A program made the translations under genes and the position numbers. Below are positions 50,939 to 59,861 of a stretch of 64,000 nt of DNA, piece after piece. This DNA comes from Collinsella aerofaciens (lineage in GTDB: Bacteria > Actinomycetota > Coriobacteriia > Coriobacteriales > Coriobacteriaceae). How positions within the stretch are numbered: the first letter of the stretch is position 1; every line of letters begins with the position of its first letter. The stretch lies in assembly GCF_018785245.1 (NCBI RefSeq), contig NZ_WQPL01000019.1, positions 62,001 to 126,000 on the forward strand. Direction: 5' to 3'. The notes below the pieces were generated by a model. It was not told the DNA's origin. It saw nothing but the letters and a program-made list of their open reading frames with translations, and did not search any database.

Positions 50939-51685
50939 ATGCTTGCGGAAGATAGGCTCAACGCGATTGTGTCGATGGTGCAGCGAGCCGGCTCGGTTAC
51001 CGTGCTGGAGCTTGCTGAGGCCCTGGGCGTGACGGCATCTACCATTCGGCGCGACCTGCAGACGCTCGACCGAGCGCACCGTATCGCCAAGGTCCACGGT
51101 GGGGCGACGAGTCTTGAGCGCGCGCACGTGACGCGCGACCTAACGCTTAATGAGCGCAGCGACCTCCATAACGATGACAAGGAGCGTATATGCGCCCGTG
51201 CGGCGGCGCTCGTGGAGCCCGAGAGCTTTGTGTACATCGATTCGGGTTCGACAACGCTCAGACTCATCGAGCATCTTCCGCATCTCGAATCGGTCACCTA
51301 TGTGACTGATTCCGTGCTCCATGCTCAGCATCTCGCTGTGCGCGGCATGCGCACCGTGGTGCTGGGCGGCGAGCTTAAACCCGAGACCGAGGCGCTCGTT
51401 GGCCCCGATGCTCTGGCAACCCTAGACCGCTACAACTTTAACTGCGGCTTTTGGGGTTCTAACGGCATTGCCGCCGAGCAGGGCTTTACGACGCCCGATA
51501 TCGAGGAAGCGCAGGTCAAGCGTATCTCGATGCGCCATACAGCCAAACGCTTCGTAATCTCGGACGCCAGTAAGTTTGGCATGGTGGCTCCCGTAAAATT
51601 CGCGGACTTCCGTGACGCAACGGTTATCACCGCGGGCGAGGTGCCCGCCAAGTACCAGACGATGAAAAACGTCATCACGGTTTAG
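50939..51685 (+). CDS. DeoR family transcriptional regulator
   Basis: A 248-residue repressor. N-terminal winged helix: RLNAIVSMVQRAGSVTVLELAEALGVTASTIRRDLQTLDRAHRIAKVHGGAT, residues 5-56. The C-terminal ribose-isomerase-like sensor has YIDSGSTTLRLIEHLP, VLGGELKPETEALVGPDAL and a closing VISDASKFG segment. DeoR proteins usually bind a phosphorylated sugar. The ATG follows the oxidoreductase stop after 3 nt, with GAGGAGGAG overlapping the end of that gene. Confidence 0.92.
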   Translation: MLAEDRLNAIVSMVQRAGSVTVLELAEALGVTASTIRRDLQTLDRAHRIAKVHGGATSLERAHVTRDLTLNERSDLHNDDKERICARAAALVEPESFVYIDSGSTTLRLIEHLPHLESVTYVTDSVLHAQHLAVRGMRTVVLGGELKPETEALVGPDALATLDRYNFNCGFWGSNGIAAEQGFTTPDIEEAQVKRISMRHTAKRFVISDASKFGMVAPVKFADFRDATVITAGEVPAKYQTMKNVITV

Positions 51686-51705
51686 CAACGGGGCGAAGTA
51701 AGGCC

Positions 51706-51745
51706 AAAACCACCGCGAAGGGGCAGGAACCTTTGTGGTGGTTTT
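51706..51745 (+). terminator. Terminator after the DeoR gene
   Basis: AAAACCACC (51706-51714) pairs with GGTGGTTTT (51737-51745), with AAGG/CCTT pairing inside the loop. The 3' arm ends in TTTT. Confidence 0.7.
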
Positions 51746-51753
51746 GACGTTTG

Positions 51754-51802
51754 TCCAGATAAAACCTGCCAAAATAAACCTGTCCCTTTTCGGCAGGTTT
51801 TA
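51754..51802 (-). terminator. Terminator of rluA-like gene, built in a family C repeat
   Basis: AAAACCTGCC (51761-51770) pairs with GGCAGGTTTT (51792-51801). It overlaps the stop codon of the minus-strand pseudouridine synthase. The loop carries the CCAAAATAAACCTGTCCCT sequence also found at 25853-25872, so the terminator and the repeat are the same element. Confidence 0.6.
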
Positions 51803-52459
51803 GGGCTCCCAGGGGCAGGGGGCTTCGATGTGGATGTGCTCGCCGGTTACGGGATGCGTGAAGGACACGCTGTGGGCGTGGAGCATCAGGCCGCAGGGAC
51901 GCGGCGTTCCGTACAGGTCGTCGCCTACCAGGGGATGACGCTCGCTCGCCAGATGCACACGGATTTGGTGCTTGCGGCCGGTGAGCAGCTCGACATCGAT
52001 ATACGAGCGCGTGGGCAGGCCACGACGGCTCTTAAGACGCTTGAGCACCTTCACGCGCGTCTGAGACGGCTTGCCGCTGGCGCCGACGCGCATCTTGCGG
52101 CTGTCGTGACGGTCGCGGGCGATGGGCTTGTCGATGAGCTTTTCGTTCCAGTCGATCTTGCCCTCGGCGAGCGCCAGGTAGTGCTTTTCGAAAGCGTGGT
52201 CGATGACCATCTGGTCAAAGGTGGGCTGCGTCTGCTTGTCGAGCGAGAACAGCACCACGCCGGTGGTGTCGCGGTCTAGGCGGTTGAGCGGCTGCATATC
52301 GGTCGCGGCAAAGCCGTCGCCCATCGCCAGCAGCAGGTCGCTGGCGTAGTCGGTGAGTGTGCGCTCGCCGGTGCCGTCGCCGTGGACGATCATGCCGGCG
52401 GGCTTGTCGATGGCCATGAGCCAGGCGTCGCAGTAGAGGACTTGAGGTTCTTCGTTCAC
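51800..52459 (-). CDS. RluA family 23S rRNA/tRNA pseudouridine synthase
   Basis: A 219-residue RluA-type enzyme without an S4 domain. VLYCDAWLMAIDKPAGMIVH opens, then the catalytic motif PLNRLDRDTTGVVLF (Asp of RLD), KHYLALAEG, and ELLTGRKHQIRVHLASERHPLVGDDLYG. Target uridine is not readable from sequence. It starts 15 nt after the U32 gene on the same strand, so the two are probably cotranscribed; the preceding gene also belongs to an RNA-modification-linked family. Confidence 0.9.
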   Translation of the reverse strand: MNEEPQVLYCDAWLMAIDKPAGMIVHGDGTGERTLTDYASDLLLAMGDGFAATDMQPLNRLDRDTTGVVLFSLDKQTQPTFDQMVIDHAFEKHYLALAEGKIDWNEKLIDKPIARDRHDSRKMRVGASGKPSQTRVKVLKRLKSRRGLPTRSYIDVELLTGRKHQIRVHLASERHPLVGDDLYGTPRPCGLMLHAHSVSFTHPVTGEHIHIEAPCPWEP

Positions 52460-52474
52460 GTGTAAGCCTTTCGG

Positions 52475-54967
52475 TTAGCTGATTCCCACAAACATGCAGC
52501 CCGAGGTCGCCCCGCGTAGGCGGGCGGCGGGCTTGCGGCCGGCCTGCGCGGCTTCGACGGCACGACGGACGCGGGCGACGGCACGGCCCACCTCATCTGC
52601 CTCGAGCAGCGTTCCGTCCACCATGAGACGACGCACGCCGGCATCGAGCAGCTGAGGAACCTGCGGCGTGAGGTCGATGGGGTAGGCATCGTACAGGCGA
52701 GAGCGGCCGTGGATGTCGGTGCGGACGGGCATGACCTTTCCGTCGATATTCTTGAGCGAGAGCTTGCGGGCACGCAGACGGCAGTTGACACAATCGTGGA
52801 TGCAGCCGTTGGCAACCTGCAGAATGCAATGCTCGCTTGTCATGACGCGCGGGCGGCCAAAGACGGTGATGCCCAAAGCCGCGGGCGCGGCGGCACCGAG
52901 CGAGACAATCTCGTCGAGCGTGATTTCGGGCGAGAGCCAAAACGCACCGGCTCCGCGCTCGGCAAGCGCCTCCATGCAGGGCGTGTTGTGCACCGGCAGG
53001 CAAGAGCGAATTTCGGCCGTGGCGCCGGCCCGCGCGGCTACGGCGAGCTCGGAGATATTACCGACGGCGACGGTAGCTCCGGCATTGATCCAGGGATCGA
53101 CGCGCTCGTGGTCGACGGCGCGGCAGACCTCGTCGAGTACGGGTACGATGCCCTGCTCAAATGCATCGGCGGGGGAGAGCTCGGCCGCATCGAGTGCGTC
53201 GGTGGTCATGTAGATGCGCGTTACACCCTCGGCGCGAGCGGCCTCGGCGGCCTCGAGCGAGGTGACGGTGGCGCAGATCTGCGGCTCGTCGCGGTAGTGC
53301 TCGGGCATGGGCCGCGTACATTTGTCGAGCACCGGCAGCTCGAGCGTGCGGGCACGCTCGTCATACGGTGCCAGAATGGCCTCCTCCAGCGCCTTGCAGG
53401 CGGCGGCGCGCACCTTGTGCACAGCGGAGAAGCCCATGCCGCAGCCCTTATCGAGCGCCACATCAAAGCTCGCTGCCTCGAAGGGCGAGGAGCCCATGCG
53501 GCCCACATGCTCAACCAGGTCTGCCGCCTCGACGGCACGGGTCTTGGCGGCCTCGACGGTGAAGCCTGTGCCCGTGGCCGTAAGCGATGGGTCATCGCAG
53601 CAAGTAAGCGTGACGGCAAACGGTTCACCCAAACGTGCCACGACGGTTACATCCACGGCGCGACGGCGCAGCACATCGCGCTTGAGCGCGGCGCCGGCGG
53701 CGTCAATGGCACGCTGACTGCGAATCACGCGGACGCGGCAGCCCTCAGGCATGCTGCGGGGAACGCGACATTCGATGATGTCGCCCGCGGCGGCATCATC
53801 GGCGGCGATGGTGGTCAGGAATTGGTCGAACTCATCGTCGTGGCGAAGCTCCAGCAGGTCGCCCTTGCCCACGGGCTCAAACAGCTCAATGCGGGCGATG
53901 GCGGCGCGGCGACGGCGGTCGTCGGGCTTAAGGCCGCGCACATCGCGGTTGGCCGGGCGGCTGCCCAGCACCGTGCCCACGATCTGGCCGCGGTTGTTGG
54001 AACGCTCATAGCTCATCATCTCATCGCCCGAGGTGCCGTCCTGATAGGCGTGCGTAAAGTCGCGGTTAAAGCAGCGCTTGAGCTGTCGCTGGCGGGCCGC
54101 ATCCTCATCCTTAGAGGTCGAAACATCGGCCAGCATGTCATCAATCTGATGACGATACACGTCGACGATGGAATACACGTAATCGGGGGCCTTCATGCGG
54201 CCCTCGAGCTTGAGCGATGCGGCGCCGGCGTCATACAGACGGCGAACAAGCTGCGAAGTGTTGGTGTCGCGCGGGCACAGCGCGCGCTCGCGACCGGCAG
54301 GGGAGAGCGAGCGGCCGTTCTCGTCAATTAGCTCGTAGGGTAGGCGGCAGGGCTGGGCGCACATGCCGCGGTTGGCCGAGCGGCCAGCCATGGCAAAGCT
54401 CGACAGCAGGCACAGACCCGAGTAGCAAAAGCAGATGGCACCGTGGCTAAAGACCTCAAGGTCCACATCGGGCGCGGCGTTGTGAATGGCGGCGATCTCG
54501 TCGATGGAGAGCTCGCGCGAGAGAGTCACGCGGTCGGCGCCCTGCTCACGGCACCAAAGGGTTCCGCGGTCGTCGTGGATGTTCGCCTGGGTCGAGATAT
54601 GTGTCTCGATGCCGGGCATGGTGCGCTTGGCCTCAAAGAACAGACCCCAGTCCTGGATAATGAAGGCATCGGCGCCCAGCGTGGAGCAGCGATGAATGAG
54701 CTGCAGTGCATCGCCCATCTCGGACTGCTTGATGACGATGTTGACCGTGACGTAGACGCGCGACCCGGCTAGATGCGCGGCGCGGCAGGCTTGCTCAAAG
54801 GCCTCGTCGGTAAAGTTGGTTGCCTTGCGGCGGGCGTTGAAGCTGCCCATGCCGCAGTAGATGGCGTCTGCCCCGGCGGCGAGCGCGGCGGCAAAGGGCT
54901 CCGGGCCTCCGGCGGGGGCCAAAAGCTCGGGCCTGCGGTTAGTGGTTCGGCTGGCGGTTGCGGTCAT
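52475..54967 (-). CDS. Peptidase U32 family protein (RlhA-like)
   Basis: An 830-residue protein. The N-terminal U32 barrel reads PELLAPAGGPEPFAAALAAGADAIYCG. It carries the family signature EVFSHGAICFCYSGLCLLSSFAMAGRSANRGMCAQPCRLPYE, with four cysteines. A middle DUF3656-like region (RQRQLKRCFNRDFTHAYQDG onward) and a second U32-like part follow, with ITVFGRPRVMTSEHCILQ and CIHDCVNCRLRARKLSLKNIDG. That domain order matches E. coli RlhA (YdcP), needed for 23S rRNA C2501 hydroxylation, rather than collagenase PrtC. The start is ATG 54967 after AAAGGCAGG. The neighbour is an RluA-type synthase, which supports an RNA-modification role. Confidence 0.88.
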   Translation of the reverse strand: MTATASRTTNRRPELLAPAGGPEPFAAALAAGADAIYCGMGSFNARRKATNFTDEAFEQACRAAHLAGSRVYVTVNIVIKQSEMGDALQLIHRCSTLGADAFIIQDWGLFFEAKRTMPGIETHISTQANIHDDRGTLWCREQGADRVTLSRELSIDEIAAIHNAAPDVDLEVFSHGAICFCYSGLCLLSSFAMAGRSANRGMCAQPCRLPYELIDENGRSLSPAGRERALCPRDTNTSQLVRRLYDAGAASLKLEGRMKAPDYVYSIVDVYRHQIDDMLADVSTSKDEDAARQRQLKRCFNRDFTHAYQDGTSGDEMMSYERSNNRGQIVGTVLGSRPANRDVRGLKPDDRRRRAAIARIELFEPVGKGDLLELRHDDEFDQFLTTIAADDAAAGDIIECRVPRSMPEGCRVRVIRSQRAIDAAGAALKRDVLRRRAVDVTVVARLGEPFAVTLTCCDDPSLTATGTGFTVEAAKTRAVEAADLVEHVGRMGSSPFEAASFDVALDKGCGMGFSAVHKVRAAACKALEEAILAPYDERARTLELPVLDKCTRPMPEHYRDEPQICATVTSLEAAEAARAEGVTRIYMTTDALDAAELSPADAFEQGIVPVLDEVCRAVDHERVDPWINAGATVAVGNISELAVAARAGATAEIRSCLPVHNTPCMEALAERGAGAFWLSPEITLDEIVSLGAAAPAALGITVFGRPRVMTSEHCILQVANGCIHDCVNCRLRARKLSLKNIDGKVMPVRTDIHGRSRLYDAYPIDLTPQVPQLLDAGVRRLMVDGTLLEADEVGRAVARVRRAVEAAQAGRKPAARLRGATSGCMFVGIS

Positions 54968-55118
54968 ATCCTGCCTTTCAAAATGCTCAGATATTCAAAA
55001 GTATAGTGGCGTCGCTGCGGTGGGCGACGCCCGCAGCCTAAGCAGGACAAAGTCTTCAGCAGCTTGGACTGGCTGCTCCACATGAGAACCGTTCAGCGGT
55101 TCGGGGAAACCGTTGGGC

Positions 55119-55234
55119 GATAAAATATTCTCGCAAGCTGATAATATTCTTGCATCAAACAGAAACCTTGAGTACTATCCCAATCAAGCGCGGTGTTCAG
55201 ACCGAACTGTGCCTCCCGGTGTGAACACCGCGCT
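55119..55234 (+). promoter_or_regulatory. Repeats and hairpin in the ridA upstream region
   Basis: GATAAAATATTCTCGCA (55119-55135) and GATAATATTCTTGCA (55140-55154) form a direct repeat. AGCGCGGTGTTCA (55187-55199) is perfectly inverted at 55222-55234, a 13-bp hairpin ending 33 nt before the ridA start. No T-run follows the hairpin. The remainder of 54968-55118 shows nothing I recognise. Confidence 0.4.
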
Positions 55235-55267
55235 CACGCTCTCTCAATTGATCGTAAGGAGAAAAAC

Positions 55268-55645
55268 ATGAGCAAGACCGTCGTGTCTTCCGATAACGCA
55301 CCCGCAGCCATCGGCCCGTATTCCCCCGGTATCCAGGCCGGCAACATGGTGTTCCTGTCCGGCCAGCTGGGCATCGATCTCGCGACCGGCAAGATGCCCG
55401 AGGGCGTCGAGGCCCAGGCCAAGCAGTCCCTCGCCAACGTCGAGGCCCTGCTGACCGCTGCCGGCGCTACCTTTGCCGATGTCGTCAAGACCACGGTCTA
55501 CCTGGCCGACATCGCCGACTTCGCCGCCGTGAACGAGATCTACGCCTCCAAGTTTGAGGCCCCGTTCCCCGCGCGCAGCGCCTTCCAGGTTGCCGCCCTT
55601 CCGGCTGGCGGTCTGGTCGAGATCGAGGTCGTTGCCGCTCTCTAA
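55268..55645 (+). CDS. ridA: RidA family reactive enamine/imine deaminase
   Basis: Hydrolyses reactive enamine and imine by-products of amino-acid and PLP chemistry. It has 125 residues: NAPAAIGPYSPGIQAGNMVFLSGQLGID, LANVEALLTAAGATFADVVKTTVYLADI, and FPARSAFQVAALPAGGLVEIEVVA, with the key Arg in ARSAF. AAGGAGA lies before ATG 55268. A single gene with a terminator. Its neighbours belong to purine catabolism; in other bacteria RidA-like proteins (YjgF/YabJ) appear beside purine genes. Confidence 0.93.
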   Translation: MSKTVVSSDNAPAAIGPYSPGIQAGNMVFLSGQLGIDLATGKMPEGVEAQAKQSLANVEALLTAAGATFADVVKTTVYLADIADFAAVNEIYASKFEAPFPARSAFQVAALPAGGLVEIEVVAAL

Positions 55646-55676
55646 GGCGTTGGCCACAACTAAACATGACATGCAA

Positions 55677-55713
55677 AAAGACCCTGCAGCGCGTGCGAGC
55701 TGCAGGGTCTTTT
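55677..55713. terminator. Bidirectional terminator between ridA and the YheO-type gene
   Basis: AAAGACCCTGCAG with CTGCAGGGTCTTT around a short loop, flanked by A-run and T-run on either side. It suits both convergent genes. Confidence 0.88.
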
Positions 55714-55757
55714 ATCAAGTGACGGATCGCTTGTGGAGCCGCACTCCATTTTGCTCG

Positions 55758-56414
55758 TTAGCCTTCCTTGCGGACTTTTTGCAGGTAGCGGTAGACGCTG
55801 GGCTCAGAGATGCCCAGCGCGGCGGCGGCGCAGGCCACGGCGCCCTTGAGCATGAACACCCCGTTACCGTTGAGGTGGCGAATGACGTCCACGCGGTCGC
55901 TCTGACCAAGCGACGCTACATCCAGCCCGCGCGCGCTCAGCAACTCGGCAATGCTGCGGTCGATGAGCTCCTGTGTAGACTCCGAAAGGCTTTCGACCTC
56001 GATAGGGGCGGGCTCCGTGCGCGTCGGCGCCGCGTCGAAGCACGCCATGAGCTGCTGCGCCATGGCGTTGATGGAGCGCACGGTCGAGAGGTCGGTGTTG
56101 ACGCAGAGCATACCGACGATCTCATCATTCTCGCGGATAAAGTACGTCGCTGACTCCAACGTCTTGCCGCCGGCACCGCGCCCCTCGTAGCCCGTAATAA
56201 ACGGCAGGTCGCGATACTTGGCGTCGTGCATGATCTTGAGTGCCAGATCGGTGGCGGGACCGCCGACCTTGCGGCCGCTCACGATGCCGTTGCGAATATC
56301 GACGATGGCGTGGTCGGGATCCGAGAAATCGTGCAGCACGATTTCGCTGTTTTTGCCGAGTATCTGCTCCAGAAAATCGACCATCGGCAAAAAGCGACGT
56401 ACGGTCTCGTTCAC
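55758..56414 (-). CDS. YheO-type PAS/HTH transcriptional regulator
   Basis: A 218-residue regulator. Residues 1-125 form the PAS_6 (YheO-like) sensor: RRFLPMVDFLEQILGKNSEIVLHDFSDPDHAIVDIRNG, then FIRENDEIVGMLCVNTDLS. The C-terminal HTH_22 domain has VIRHLNGNGVFMLKGAVACAAAALGISEPSVYRYLQKVRKE. GTG 56414 has AAAGGAG six bases upstream. It is divergent from the purine permease gene and the ssnA-ygfK-xdh set. YheO-type genes often neighbour such purine or amino-acid clusters, so it is the likely local regulator; its ligand is unknown. Confidence 0.87.
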   Translation of the reverse strand: MNETVRRFLPMVDFLEQILGKNSEIVLHDFSDPDHAIVDIRNGIVSGRKVGGPATDLALKIMHDAKYRDLPFITGYEGRGAGGKTLESATYFIRENDEIVGMLCVNTDLSTVRSINAMAQQLMACFDAAPTRTEPAPIEVESLSESTQELIDRSIAELLSARGLDVASLGQSDRVDVIRHLNGNGVFMLKGAVACAAAALGISEPSVYRYLQKVRKEG

Positions 56415-56651
56415 GGGCAACTCCTTTGGGTGAAATCGGAAATGTTCATAACAATTTTTTCTCATGGTAACACGCTGCCCATCATCTCGTATATCCGCAG
56501 GTACATTGCGTAATGCAGACGAACGGTAGGAATTTAGCGGTAAACGGTTGACCAAAAGAAATGTTAGATGTTATTTTGACCAGACACTTTCCTGACCTGC
56601 GGAAATGCGTAATTTCAGCTGAAGAATAGTCTGATAACAAAAAATTATTAT

Positions 56652-56680
56652 TGAGAATGAGAATCATCTTTAATACGATA
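56652..56680 (+). promoter_or_regulatory. Promoter of the purine permease gene, with Fur-like spacer
   Basis: TTGAGA at 56652-56657, a 17-bp spacer and TACGAT at 56675-56680. The stretch GAGAATGAGAATCATCTTT (56654-56672) matches 14 of 19 positions of the Fur consensus, but it may be chance in AT-rich DNA. The rest of the 56415-56766 gap holds two TTGACC copies and no gene. Confidence 0.5.
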
Positions 56681-56766
56681 TGCAATGAAGGCACAACCTC
56701 AACCCCGCACTGCGTCACAATAGAGCGTCAGATGCGAAAACAACTACTTCGAGGATTGGTGGTCAA

Positions 56767-58161
56767 ATGACCCAGGAGACGGTTACGAACGGCACTGAAG
56801 CCCTGTTCACTCGCGAAGGCATGCCTCCCGTTAAGGAAATGATCCCGTGTGCCCTTCAGCACGTACTGGCATCGTTTGCCGGCATCATTACCCCGGCGGT
56901 CATCATGGCCGGCGTCTACGGCTTTAATAGCCAGCAGAGTACCGACATCATCCAGGTCGCGCTCATTCTTTCGGCGATCGACACGGCCCTTCAGGCCTTC
57001 GCTCCCTTCCGTCGCATCGGCGGCGGCCTGCCCATCGTCATGGGCGTTTCGTTCGCGTTCCTGCCGGCCCTGCAGGCCATGGGTGCCTCGGGCTTTAGCT
57101 TTGGTGCGCTGCTGGGTGGCGAGATCGTCGGCGGCGCCGTCGCGGTCCTCTTTGGTCTGGCCTACAGCAAGATCAAGTGGCTGTTCCCGCCCGTCGTGAC
57201 CGGTACGGTCATCTTCTCCATCGGCGTTTCGCTGTATCCCACGGCCGTCAAGTATATGGCCGGCGGTATGGGTACGCCGCTGTGGGGCACCCCGCAGGCC
57301 TGGTGCGTCGCTCTTATCACCTTCGCCGTGGTCTTTGCGCTCGCCAACTTTGGCAAGGGCACGCTCAAGCTGGGATCCGTGTTCTTTGGCATGATCGTTG
57401 GCATGATCGTCTCCATCCCCTTTGGCATGATCGACTTCTCCAGCGTCGCCACCGCTCAGGTCTTCGCTCTTCCCAAGCTCATGCCCTACGCGCTCGAGTT
57501 TGATCCCGAGGTCTGCATTACCCTCGCCGTCGTGTTCCCCATGGTTGCCATCCAGGTTATCGGTGACGTCTCCGCCGCCTGCCTGGGCTCCATCGACCGT
57601 ATGCCCACCGAGCGCGAGCTCTCCGGCGCTATCGTGTCCCAGGGCCTCACCTCTATGGTCGGCGGTCTGCTGGGCGGTCTTCCCACCAGCGCCCTTGGCC
57701 AGAACGTGGGCATCATCTGCTCCAACAAGGTCGTCAACAAGTGGGTCTTTGTGATCATTGCGGCCGTCTTTGCCATCGCCGGTCTGTTCCCGCAGCTCTC
57801 TGCCGTCCTTTCCGCTATCCCGCAGCCCGTCATCGGCGGCGCGACCGTCGGCGTCTTTGGCACCATCACCATGAACGGCGTGCGCATGTTCACCCGCGAG
57901 GGCCTCACGCAGCGCACTACCACCATCGTCGGCACCTCCGTCGTCTTTGGCCTGGGTATCTGGATGGCCAGCGGTTGCCTTGCCGGCGAGGGTATGCCCG
58001 CCTGGGTGTCCACCGTCATCGGCTCCAATGCCGTAACCCCCACCGCCATCATGGCCATTGTCCTTAACCTGATCCTTCCGCAGACGCCGGTCGTGGCTCA
58101 GCACATCGATGCTGCCAAGGACGCTGCCGTGGATCTGGTCTTGCCCGAGAGCAAGAAGTAA
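56767..58161 (+). CDS. Nucleobase:cation symporter-2 family purine permease
   Basis: A 464-residue transporter with about 14 helices, for xanthine, urate or uracil. LQHVLASFAGIITPAVIMAGVYG opens. IGGGLPIVMGVSFAFLPAL, PPVVTGTVIFSIGVSLYP and the NAT-type loop LPTSALGQNVGIICSNKVVNKW (Gln-Asn intact) are diagnostic. In UraA/XanQ-type proteins the Gln-Asn motif lies near the substrate site. A start ATG after GAGGATTGG. Followed by ssnA and the xanthine-dehydrogenase-type genes, so a purine is the likely cargo. Confidence 0.88.
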   Translation: MTQETVTNGTEALFTREGMPPVKEMIPCALQHVLASFAGIITPAVIMAGVYGFNSQQSTDIIQVALILSAIDTALQAFAPFRRIGGGLPIVMGVSFAFLPALQAMGASGFSFGALLGGEIVGGAVAVLFGLAYSKIKWLFPPVVTGTVIFSIGVSLYPTAVKYMAGGMGTPLWGTPQAWCVALITFAVVFALANFGKGTLKLGSVFFGMIVGMIVSIPFGMIDFSSVATAQVFALPKLMPYALEFDPEVCITLAVVFPMVAIQVIGDVSAACLGSIDRMPTERELSGAIVSQGLTSMVGGLLGGLPTSALGQNVGIICSNKVVNKWVFVIIAAVFAIAGLFPQLSAVLSAIPQPVIGGATVGVFGTITMNGVRMFTREGLTQRTTTIVGTSVVFGLGIWMASGCLAGEGMPAWVSTVIGSNAVTPTAIMAIVLNLILPQTPVVAQHIDAAKDAAVDLVLPESKK

Positions 58162-58177
58162 CCAATTCGGTGCTATT

Positions 58178-58345
58178 CGTCGGCGGACGCATCGCCTCGT
58201 CCGCCGACGCCATGCGGCACCAAGCCGCACTTCAAAGGGTTTGTCCCTTTGGTGAAGCGTTGACGGGAGAGGGCCCGTTTCCGGTGTAGGCCGGCGCTTC
58301 GCACTCCGCCATGTCAGAGGTGTCAAACCCCGCCTCTGATGTTGA
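58178..58345 (+). other. Hairpin-rich intergenic region before ssnA
   Basis: A perfect 12-bp stem at 58178-58209 (CGTCGGCGGACG inverted), then GCGGC/GCCGC (58214-58228), a TTCAAAGGG/CCCTTTGG stem, and CAGAGG/CCTCTG (58315-58338) just before the ssnA ribosome site. No T-run. It could be a terminator for the permease plus a leader for ssnA. It does not match the Moco or purine riboswitch patterns I know. Confidence 0.4.
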
Positions 58346-58356
58346 AGGGAGCATCC

Positions 58357-59712
58357 ATGCTTCTGGTCGCTAACGGTTCCGTCTTTACCCGCAACGCTCA
58401 GACCCCGTTTATTCCAAACGGTGCGGTCGCCATTGACGGAGATACGATCGTCGAAGTGGGCCCCGAGCGCGAGCTCAAGGCCAAGTACCCGGATGCCGAG
58501 TACGTCGATGCCCAGGGCAACCTCATCATGCCCGGACTCATCAACTGCCACACCCACATCTACTCGGGTCTGGCCCGCGGCCTTGCCATTAAGGGCTGCA
58601 ACCCCACCAACTTCTTGGAGAATCTCGAGCAGCAGTGGTGGAAGATCGACGACAACCTGACGCTCGACGGCACCAAGGCCAGCGCCTATGCTACGATTTT
58701 GGACTCCATCCGCGATGGCGTCACCACGATCTTCGATCACCATGCGAGCTTCTGCGAGATTCCGGGAAGCCTCTTTACCATTAAGGATGCAGCTCAGGAG
58801 CTGGGCATGCGTTCGTGCCTGTGCTACGAGGTCTCCGATCGCCGCGGCCAGGAAAAGTGCGACCAGGCCATTGCCGAGAACGCCGAATTTGCCCAGTGGG
58901 CCGCCAAGGAGCGTCGCGATAACGACAACCACATGATCGCCGCCATGTTTGGCGGACATGCTACCTTTACGCTTTCGGACGAGACCATGGATAAGATGGC
59001 CGAGGCCAACAACGGCCTGACCGGCTTCCACATCCATGTGTGCGAGGGCATGAACGACGTGTGGGACTCCCGCCTCAACCGCGGTGGCATCAGCCCCGTC
59101 GAGCGCCTGCTGCAGCACAACCTGCTGGGTCCCGACACCATGCTGGGCCACTGCATCCACGTGACGCCTGCCGAGATGGACATCGTCAAGGAGTCCGGCA
59201 CTTGGCTGGTCAACAACCCCGAATCCAATATGGGCAACGCCGTGGGCTGCGCCCCCGTGCTCGAGTTCTTCCGCCGCGGCATCCCCGTGTGCATGGGCAC
59301 CGACGCCTACACCCACGATATGCTCGAGAGCCTTAAGGTCTTCCTGATTATTCAGCGCCACAACGCCGCCATGCCCAACGTGGGCTGGTGCGAGGCCATG
59401 ACGATGCTGTTCGAGAACAACGCCAAGATGGCGAGCAAGTACTTCGATCGCAAGCTCGGTGTGCTAGAGGCCGGCGCTGCCGCCGACGTTATCGTTATGG
59501 ACTACAAGCCCTTTACGCCGCTGAGCGAGGAGAATATCGACGGCCACATGCTCTTTGGCATGATGGGCAAAAACTGCCGCACCACCATCATCAACGGCCG
59601 CGTCCTGTACAAGGATCGCGAGTTCGTTGGCATTGATGAGGACAAGATCAACGCGTGGACCACGGCCGAGTCCAAGAAGCTCTGGAGCACGCTCAACGAT
59701 CGCACCTACTAA
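58357..59712 (+). CDS. ssnA: SsnA-type putative aminohydrolase/chlorohydrolase
   Basis: A 451-residue amidohydrolase-superfamily enzyme. The metal site has MPGLINCHTHIYSGLARG, GFHIHVCEG, LGHCIHVTP and VCMGTDAYTHDM (the Asp). SsnA is a marker of selenium-dependent molybdenum hydroxylase loci and is thought to act on a heterocyclic purine-breakdown intermediate; its reaction is not firmly established. The start is ATG 58357 after GAAGGGAG. It sits between the purine permease and ygfK. Confidence 0.9.
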   Translation: MLLVANGSVFTRNAQTPFIPNGAVAIDGDTIVEVGPERELKAKYPDAEYVDAQGNLIMPGLINCHTHIYSGLARGLAIKGCNPTNFLENLEQQWWKIDDNLTLDGTKASAYATILDSIRDGVTTIFDHHASFCEIPGSLFTIKDAAQELGMRSCLCYEVSDRRGQEKCDQAIAENAEFAQWAAKERRDNDNHMIAAMFGGHATFTLSDETMDKMAEANNGLTGFHIHVCEGMNDVWDSRLNRGGISPVERLLQHNLLGPDTMLGHCIHVTPAEMDIVKESGTWLVNNPESNMGNAVGCAPVLEFFRRGIPVCMGTDAYTHDMLESLKVFLIIQRHNAAMPNVGWCEAMTMLFENNAKMASKYFDRKLGVLEAGAAADVIVMDYKPFTPLSEENIDGHMLFGMMGKNCRTTIINGRVLYKDREFVGIDEDKINAWTTAESKKLWSTLNDRTY

Positions 59713-59727
59713 TTCACAAGTAGATTC

Positions 59728-59763
59728 GCGCGCGTCGGATGTTTCGCCACATCCGGCGCGCGC
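59728..59763 (+). other. GC-rich hairpin between ssnA and ygfK
   Basis: GCGCGCGTCGGATG with CATCCGGCGCGCGC, a near-perfect 14-bp stem with one G-U pair and an 8-nt loop. No T-run follows. Possible partial terminator or mRNA stabiliser. Confidence 0.5.
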
Positions 59764-59861
59764 ATAGGCGGCCTCCGCGGGGTCGCCGGCGCTGTGCTAG
59801 CGCTACACCGTATTTGCGCCCGCCGCGCGGTCTCGCCGGGCGTTACAGAGAGGAGCTCACT

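Noticed and set aside
58162-58356. A molybdenum-cofactor or purine riboswitch before ssnA
   Set aside because: Several hairpins are present, but I could not align the conserved core of either riboswitch, and the stems look like a simple terminator plus leader.
56728-59361. An 877-codon minus-strand frame opposite the purine permease and ssnA
   Set aside because: Antisense shadow of two genes with clear family motifs; the translation is His/Gly/Asp-rich without any fold signature.
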